Shown here: positions 15,261-19,221 of the stretch, in pieces
Position numbering within the stretch: the first letter of the stretch is position 1
How the letters are laid out: each line of letters opens with the position of its first letter
Source: HB2-32-21 sp041603535
GTDB taxonomy: Bacteria; Pseudomonadota; Gammaproteobacteria; Pseudomonadales; Porticoccaceae
NCBI GenBank assembly: GCA_041603535.1
Contig: JBFIEE010000055.1
Coordinates: forward strand, 1-19,221
Length of the DNA: 19,221 bases
Direction: 5' to 3'
Made by a program: the position numbers and the translations under genes
Notes under the pieces: generated by a model
The model's database searches: none
Told to the model about the DNA's origin: nothing
What the model saw: only the letters and a program-made list of their open reading frames with translations

Positions 15261-16034
15261 ATGACAGGTACAAATACAGACAGCGTTGCGGGGTATGCCA
15301 CCCGCCTGAAGGCATTGCTCGACAGCTGCAAAAAGGCCGTCGTGTTCACCGGCGCGGGCATCAGTACGGAATCGGGCATTCCGGATTTCCGCAGTCCTGG
15401 CGGCTTCTGGAGCAAGCATAAGCCCGTTGATTTCAGCGAATTTCTAGGCTCCGCTCAGGCTCGGCGAGACTCCTGGCGGCTTAAATTTATGTTTGACGAA
15501 GACATGAAAAAGGCTGAGCCCAATCGCGGCCACCGAGCTATTGCCGAGCTGTTCGCCAGAGGCATCGTTAGTCACGTGATCACTCAAAACGTCGATGGTC
15601 TTCATCAGCAGGCCGGTGTGCCCGATGCATCCGTTATCGAATTGCACGGCAACGCAACCTATGCCCATTGCCTGAACTGCGGACAACGCTACGATCTGGG
15701 CCTGATAAAAACCAATTTCGAACGAGACGAAACACTACCGGTTTGCGATCACTGCGATGGCCTGGTGAAAAGCGCGACGATTTCCTTTGGGCAAACCATG
15801 CCGCAGGATGCCATGCTCAAAGCACAGGCAGCGACTATGGCCTGCGATCTTTTCCTCGCGATCGGTTCATCGCTGCTCGTCTATCCGGCAGCTGGTTTTC
15901 CGGCAGTGGCCAAGCGCAACAACGCGCAGCTGGTTATTCTCAACCGAGATCCAACAGACCTGGACGGCATTGCCGATCTTGTCATCAATGCGGAAATTGG
16001 GCCTGTCCTGGGCTTGGCTGCGGCAATCGTGTAG
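15261..16034 (+). CDS. NAD-dependent protein deacylase, SIR2 family (zinc type)
   Basis: The 257-aa sirtuin removes acyl groups from lysines using NAD, giving O-acyl-ADP-ribose and nicotinamide. Motifs present: VVFTGAGISTESGIPDFRSPGG (27-48) for NAD binding, TQNVDGLH (108-115), catalytic His129 in ELHGN, the zinc ligands C137-x2-C140 and C162-x2-C165, and the late LAIGSSLLVYP. All catalytic residues are intact. I do not see the Tyr/Arg pair of succinyl/malonyl-preferring CobB/SIRT5 types in the expected place (RRDSWRLKF instead), so it may prefer acetyl or other acyl groups. GAGGGG (15251-15256) lies 4 nt before ATG 15261. It forms its own unit after the repeat-bearing gap. Confidence 0.95.
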   Translation: MTGTNTDSVAGYATRLKALLDSCKKAVVFTGAGISTESGIPDFRSPGGFWSKHKPVDFSEFLGSAQARRDSWRLKFMFDEDMKKAEPNRGHRAIAELFARGIVSHVITQNVDGLHQQAGVPDASVIELHGNATYAHCLNCGQRYDLGLIKTNFERDETLPVCDHCDGLVKSATISFGQTMPQDAMLKAQAATMACDLFLAIGSSLLVYPAAGFPAVAKRNNAQLVILNRDPTDLDGIADLVINAEIGPVLGLAAAIV

Positions 16035-16091
16035 TACCGGGTCAGTCATGAAGTACCGTGCCAATCGAGTACTACCGCGCCAATCAAATAA
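16035..16091 (+). repeat. Three degenerate 19-bp tandem units after the sirtuin stop
   Basis: TACCG starts at 16035, 16054 and 16073, exactly 19 bp apart. The second and third units share TACCG-T/C-GCCAATC, and the first is more diverged (TACCGGGTCAGTC). They begin directly after the sirtuin stop codon TAG and are non-coding. Confidence 0.6.
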
Positions 16092-16113
16092 CATTGCACT
16101 CAAAATCACTGCC

Positions 16114-16146
16114 AAAAAAAAGGCCCCTCATGTTGCCATGGGGGCC
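16114..16146 (-). terminator. Rho-independent terminator (minus-strand orientation)
   Basis: GGCCCC-T-CATG (16122-16132), loop TTGC and CATG-GGGGCC (16137-16146) form a GC-rich stem with one bulge. Read on the minus strand, it is followed by eight T (plus-strand A-run 16114-16121), a textbook intrinsic terminator. The nearest minus-strand gene, the response regulator, ends 525 bp away at 16672. The transcript therefore either has a very long 3' UTR, or this ends an unrecognised minus-strand RNA. It may also block read-through from the convergent sirtuin. Confidence 0.75.
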
Positions 16147-16185
16147 CAAATGCTTGCTCCTACAATTTTTGCCGCGTCTACCGAC

Positions 16186-16224
16186 CTGTTCGATCAACAC
16201 CCTCGATAAACGCTCTCGATAAAC
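16186..16224 (+). repeat. Three 13-bp tandem repeats
   Basis: Units are CTGTTCGATCAAC (16186-16198), ACCCTCGATAAAC (16199-16211) and GCTCTCGATAAAC (16212-16224), sharing TCGAT-A/C-AAC in phase. They are non-coding, in the convergent gap downstream of the response regulator gene. Confidence 0.7.
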
Positions 16225-16255
16225 ACTGTCTGTCGTAAAGATATCCACTATAAAA

Positions 16256-16301
16256 ACGTCTGTTTAGACGTCAGCAGGATCGGGCTTTTTCAATAAAAAG
16301 C
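16256..16301. other. Two small hairpins in the convergent intergenic
   Basis: ACGTCT-GTTT-AGACGT (16256-16271) is a perfect 6-4-6 inverted repeat. GCTTTTT-CAAT-AAAAAGC (16284-16301) is a perfect 7-4-7 one. They could be part of a structured RNA 3' region; no function can be assigned. Confidence 0.5.
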
Positions 16302-16316
16302 GCTGCGGCGGAAGGC

Positions 16317-16350
16317 CTTATCGGTCAATGACCCTTATCGATCAATGACC
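16317..16350 (+). repeat. Two 17-bp tandem repeats
   Basis: CTTATCGGTCAATGACC (16317-16333) is followed directly by CTTATCGATCAATGACC (16334-16350), with one mismatch. The rest of the gap to 16671 shows no gene or further clear structure apart from a small imperfect TAAC/GTTA dyad near 16440-16455. Confidence 0.75.
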
Positions 16351-16671
16351 GTTGCGAACTTCAATCAATAACGGCGGGTTAGGATGATCAGAATTCTGAC
16401 AGACAAAAATCAATAGTCATAGCGCCGGGTGGCTGATGTAACAATCGTTAACATTCCTCGACCTGAGCTGTGTTTATAGAAATGGTGGGGTTATTAACAC
16501 GCCTCTCATTCCAGACAAAACTGCTATCACCACAACCGATGGCAAGCGTGACCAGCATTGGCTCTTCAATTCGGTTGGGGCAGAAGGGTGTTTATTAGAG
16601 CGAGGACCGCAAGACAATCTTTCTGTCAAGTGTACATCTACCTATCCCTGCAGCACATCCCTGGGCCGTGC

Positions 16672-17367
16672 TTAAGACCTTAGTCCAATATTTTCCAGAC
16701 GGTAGCCGTGATGATAAACCGACACCAATCGCCAACCACTTTCCGACCGAAAACCCAATTTATTGCGTATACGACTAATGTGGGTATCGACGGTGCGGGT
16801 ATTGAGGTCAACGCGAGTTCCCCAGACCTTCTCCATCACATAACTGCGCGATAACAGACGTCCAACGTTATGAAATAACAGTAACGCCAACTCATATTCC
16901 TTGTTGGTAAGCTGAACGACATCGCCGTTTAATTTTATTTGACGACCAGCCGCGTCAATCTCGTAGGGTGACGCCGCCTCCACCACCTCGGTTTCAGCTT
17001 TGATGGTGGCCCGCCGGTTTAAGGCCCGCAGTCGCGCTAGCACCTCCGTCCGTTGCACGGGTTTAGTCATATAATCGTCGGCTCCCGCATCGAGAGCAGT
17101 GACTACATCCTCTTCAAGGTCGCGGCCAGTGATAAACAGCACCGGGATTTCCCAGTCTATGGTGTCACGCACCCAACGCACAATTTCTATGCCTGTTGTG
17201 TCCGGCAAATTCCAGTCGATCACCAGAAGATCAAAAGTATCGTTACTCAGGGCGTCCTTTAAGGCCCCGCCCGTCATAAAACCGTAACAGTGGTGGCCCG
17301 CGTCTTCGCCCCAGCACTGCATCAACTCCAATTGTGGTGGATCGTCCTCGAGAAAAGCGATTCGCAT
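16672..17367 (-). CDS. OmpR/PhoB-type response regulator (orphan)
   Basis: The 231-aa protein has a receiver domain (acidic pocket Glu7/Asp8/Asp9, phospho-acceptor Asp51 in VIDWNLPD, Thr80 in FITGRD, Lys102 in MTKPVQ) and a C-terminal winged helix from about residue 135 (LTNKEYELALLLFHNVGRLLSR, VDTHISRIRNKLG, YHHGYRLE). It is a cytosolic DNA-binding regulator activated by phosphorylation. No histidine kinase gene lies next to it in the window, so its partner must be elsewhere. AAGGAG (plus-strand 17375-17380) is 7 nt upstream of the ATG. Four 13-bp tandem repeats begin 20 bp upstream of the start and are good candidates for its own binding sites. Confidence 0.95.
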   Translation of the reverse strand: MRIAFLEDDPPQLELMQCWGEDAGHHCYGFMTGGALKDALSNDTFDLLVIDWNLPDTTGIEIVRWVRDTIDWEIPVLFITGRDLEEDVVTALDAGADDYMTKPVQRTEVLARLRALNRRATIKAETEVVEAASPYEIDAAGRQIKLNGDVVQLTNKEYELALLLFHNVGRLLSRSYVMEKVWGTRVDLNTRTVDTHISRIRNKLGFRSESGWRLVSVYHHGYRLENIGLRS

Positions 17368-17387
17368 ATTCGTACTCCTTCCCTGTA

Positions 17388-17439
17388 CTCATGCAATATA
17401 CCCATGCAATGTACGCATACAACATACCCATACAACACA
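17388..17439 (-). repeat. Four 13-bp tandem repeats in front of the response regulator
   Basis: Plus-strand units are CTCATGCAATATA, CCCATGCAATGTA, CGCATACAACATA and CCCATACAACACA (17388-17400, 17401-17413, 17414-17426, 17427-17439). On the transcribed strand the consensus is roughly TRTRTTGYATGNG. The period is not a multiple of three and no gene spans it. Tandem direct repeats are how OmpR/PhoB regulators commonly bind DNA, so autoregulation is plausible. Confidence 0.75.
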
Positions 17440-17463
17440 CTGGCGCAACGTCATTTGTACACC

Positions 17464-17490
17464 ATTTTAACCACTAGACGCCAGAATCAA
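17464..17490 (-). promoter_or_regulatory. Weak candidate promoter of the response regulator gene
   Basis: On the minus strand TTGATT (plus-strand 17485-17490) and TAAAAT (17464-17469) are 15 bp apart. The short spacer makes this a weak sigma-70 match. If correct, transcription would begin just before the 13-bp repeats, which would then lie in the leader. Confidence 0.25.
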
Positions 17491-17537
17491 ACCCGTAATA
17501 TCAACGTAAGGGAAAGATATGGGAAACACACGCGAGG

Positions 17538-17555
17538 TGTTCTATTATCTGAACA
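17538..17555. promoter_or_regulatory. Inverted repeat between response regulator and sugar dehydrogenase genes
   Basis: TGTTC-TATTATCT-GAACA is a perfect 5-8-5 dyad in the divergent intergenic, about 85 bp before the sugar dehydrogenase ATG. It is a candidate operator for either gene. Confidence 0.35.
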
Positions 17556-17640
17556 TACAATTTCCGGTTAAAAAGTACTGGTCACTCAAACAGGCCTGCA
17601 GGGAAAGAACCGTCTTTTGCAGCCCCTGGCCAATCCTCAC

Positions 17641-18798
17641 ATGAACATTCAGCAAAATAAATTTGCAGGCACGCTAACGTTAATCCTGCTGGCGGCCTGT
17701 ACGATTCGGGTGCAGGCAAGCCCCGGCACTGACTTACCAGACGGGGAGAGTCCGACTGCGGACTACCGCGTAGAAACCGTCGCCGAAGGCCACGGCGTCA
17801 TCTGGGGCATGGCATTTATAGCGTCGGACAGACTCCTTTTCACAGAACGCGATGGCCAGATTAAAGCGCTCAATATCACAACAAAAGCCATCGACACACT
17901 GCAAGGCAGCCCCAGGGTATGGGCGCACGGACAGGGCGGTCTCCTGGATATCGCCGTGCCCCCCGACTATAAACCTGGCGGCTGGCTATATGTTACCTAC
18001 AGCAAAGAGCAACGAGGGCAAGGTGTCACGGCCCTTGCACGCGTCCAGCTGGCGGGGCTGCGCCTGCAAAATTGGCAAGACCTGCTAGTGACTAATTCAG
18101 GCAGCGATGCCAACCATCACTTCGGCAGTCGTATCGCATTTGATAACGAAGGGCACCTGTTTTTTACCGTGGGCGACCGGGGTTCTCGCGGCAACAGCCA
18201 GGATCTCAGCAACCACGCGGGAACCGTGTTACGCGTCAATCTCAACGGCAGCGCACCGGGCGACAATCCGTTTATTGCCACCAAAAGCGCCATGCCCGAA
18301 ATATGGAGTTACGGCCATCGCAACCCGCAGGGCATCGCGTACGATAATGTTCAAAAACGGCTCTGGATCAACGAACACGGTCCCCGCGGCGGCGACGAAA
18401 TCAACCTGGTCCTGCCGGGCCGCAATTACGGCTGGCCCATCGTATCCCACGGCAAGGAATACTGGGGGCCTGTTGCCGTCGGTGAAGGCACGGAAAGCCC
18501 CGGCATCGAAGCACCGCAAAAGGTTTATATACCGTCCATCGCGCCTGCTAGTCTGCTGCTGTACACCGGCGAAGCGTTTCCGCTCTGGCGCGGCAACCTG
18601 TTCTCTGGTGCGCTCAAACTAACGCACCTGAATCGGGTCTCCGTGGACATAGCAGGGAAGCCAGTGGCAGAAGAAAGATTACTGGAGTCGCTCGGAGAAC
18701 GTCTTCGCCAGGTCATACAAAGCCCCGAAGGCTGGTTATACATCTCTACCGATAGTGGAAAAATTTTGCGGGTCAGCCCCTCGGCAGCGACAGACTAG
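17641..18798 (+). CDS. PQQ-dependent soluble aldose sugar dehydrogenase (YliI/Asd-like), exported
   Basis: From ATG 17641 the protein has 385 aa and a beta-propeller GSDH domain (PF07995), which oxidises aldoses to lactones with PQQ in the periplasm. Visible features: an N-terminal signal (Lys7, then TLTLILLAAC), GVIWGMAFI, GQGGLLDIAVPPDY (97-110), catalytic-region HHFGSR (159-164), VGDRGSRGN, YGHRNPQGIAYD (225-235), HGPRGGDEINL (246-256) and NYGWP. LLAAC-T looks like a lipobox with Cys20, so it could be a lipoprotein; a conventional cut after VQA at 26 is the alternative. An in-frame TTG at 17617 would only add eight residues before the signal. No clear Shine-Dalgarno is seen for either start. 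It is divergent from the response regulator. Confidence 0.92.
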   Translation: MNIQQNKFAGTLTLILLAACTIRVQASPGTDLPDGESPTADYRVETVAEGHGVIWGMAFIASDRLLFTERDGQIKALNITTKAIDTLQGSPRVWAHGQGGLLDIAVPPDYKPGGWLYVTYSKEQRGQGVTALARVQLAGLRLQNWQDLLVTNSGSDANHHFGSRIAFDNEGHLFFTVGDRGSRGNSQDLSNHAGTVLRVNLNGSAPGDNPFIATKSAMPEIWSYGHRNPQGIAYDNVQKRLWINEHGPRGGDEINLVLPGRNYGWPIVSHGKEYWGPVAVGEGTESPGIEAPQKVYIPSIAPASLLLYTGEAFPLWRGNLFSGALKLTHLNRVSVDIAGKPVAEERLLESLGERLRQVIQSPEGWLYISTDSGKILRVSPSAATD

Positions 18799-18877
18799 CC
18801 GAGATCCCAGTCTGCTAATCACCGAACTCCATCCGGCGCTAACACGTAAGGATCATTTCGCCTGTTATTTGCTGACT

Positions 18878-18890
18878 GGCTCGCTGAGCC
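18878..18890 (-). terminator. Small hairpin between convergent genes
   Basis: GGCTC-GCT-GAGCC is a perfect 5-3-5 GC-rich stem 10 bp beyond the stop of the last gene (minus strand) and 80 bp after the sugar dehydrogenase stop. It has no T-tract; termination is possible but unproven. Confidence 0.3.
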
Positions 18891-18899
18891 GCAGGCAGA

Positions 18900-19221
18900 T
18901 TACCGATCAAAGAAAACCAGTGTTCTAACTTCTATACTCTCGCGGTCGGGTGCATCCGCTGGGCTACGAGGGTCTTCAAAGGCCGTGTGTGCGGTATAGC
19001 GGGCACGGCCATCCAGCGCTGAGTCATAGCACTTGAGTAACATCACCTCGTCGGCGCCCATTGCCGAGACGTAAAACCAGCGGTGTTGCTGGCGATGCCG
19101 GACAGTATAAATTTCGCCCTGACGATCGCGATAGAGCAGCGCTGTTTTAACGAAATCCTGCTCAGCCATAGTCGTTGCATCGCATACCGCCAACGGCGAT
19201 TTACGTACCGGCCCGACGATA
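18900..19221 (-). CDS. CmcJ/NvfI-type (AsaB-like) oxygenase, C-terminal part, runs off the window
   Basis: The frame is open from the window edge to TAA at 18902-18900, giving 106 residues of a longer protein; the N-terminus lies beyond 19221. The visible part matches the C-terminal signature of the CmcJ/NvfI/AsaB family: IVGPVRKSPLAVCDATT, then HRWFYVSAMGADEVMLLKCYDS, HTAFEDPRSP and DAPDRESIEVR. These proteins are Fe(II)/2-oxoglutarate-type oxygenases or desaturases found in fungal and bacterial secondary metabolism and in many marine Proteobacteria of unknown substrate. A start call at the TTG near 19193 would be false, because the conserved IVGPVR lies upstream of it in frame. Confidence 0.85.
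   Translation of the reverse strand, partial: IVGPVRKSPLAVCDATTMAEQDFVKTALLYRDRQGEIYTVRHRQQHRWFYVSAMGADEVMLLKCYDSALDGRARYTAHTAFEDPRSPADAPDRESIEVRTLVFFDR

Noticed and set aside
16284..16301. Intrinsic terminator from GCTTTTT/AAAAAGC
   Set aside because: The stem is almost only A-T, with no GC core and no T-tract following; the hairpin at 16122-16146 is the real terminator candidate.
16186..17439. CRISPR-like array from the repeated short units
   Set aside because: Units are only 13-19 bp, directly adjacent without spacers, differ in sequence between loci, and no cas genes are present.
17243..17571. Small ORFs crossing the 13-bp repeats
   Set aside because: A 13-bp period breaks any reading frame and the translations are low-complexity artefacts of the repeat.

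Overview
The window looks like chromosomal DNA of a free-living, probably marine gammaproteobacterium (Pseudomonadales/Cellvibrionales-like). This is inferred from the block asmA – mutY – yggX – tRNA-Phe, whose order resembles that of Pseudomonas, from gamma-type metE/metR, and from a catabolic set (Baeyer-Villiger monooxygenase, amidohydrolase_2, hotdog thioesterase, CmcJ/NvfI-type oxygenase) common in ketone- and terpenoid/steroid-using marine lineages. Genus cannot be assigned from the sequence alone. No integrase, transposase, CRISPR array or phage gene is visible.

Layout. 1-3.7 kb (+): end of an unidentified gene overlapping the start of an asmA-like gene whose 5' part is broken, then mutY (A/G mismatch glycosylase), yggX (iron/oxidative protection) and a tRNA-Phe with its own strong promoter. 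3.8-6.0 kb (-): a haemolysin-III-like membrane gene broken by a one-base frameshift, a HabA/styrene-oxide-isomerase-like four-helix membrane protein, and a transglutaminase-like cysteine protease. 6.0-9.3 kb (+): a palindrome-rich control region, a 599-aa BVMO, a 16-bp hairpin, a DUF1348/NTF2-like gene with two mutually compensating frameshifts, and a small fossil of the 3' end of a second BVMO. 9.5-13 kb: divergent metE (-) and metR (+), a classical regulator-target pair. 13.1-16.0 kb (+): amidohydrolase, PaaI-type thioesterase, and a zinc sirtuin. 16.0-16.7 kb: a 640-bp non-coding stretch full of short tandem repeats and hairpins. 16.7-17.4 kb (-): an orphan OmpR-type response regulator with four 13-bp tandem repeats just upstream. 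17.6-18.8 kb (+): a secreted, possibly lipid-anchored PQQ-type sugar dehydrogenase. 18.9 kb to the end (-): the C-terminal part of a CmcJ/NvfI family oxygenase.

The most useful observations are: (i) three genes (asmA, hlyIII, DUF1348) carry indels that a simple ORF caller would misread; (ii) a degraded second BVMO tail suggests past duplication or loss next to the intact BVMO; (iii) 13-bp-period tandem repeats occur in three separate intergenic regions, one directly in front of the orphan response regulator. I see no convincing new multi-gene system; most genes belong to known families, and the novelty is mainly in the non-coding DNA.
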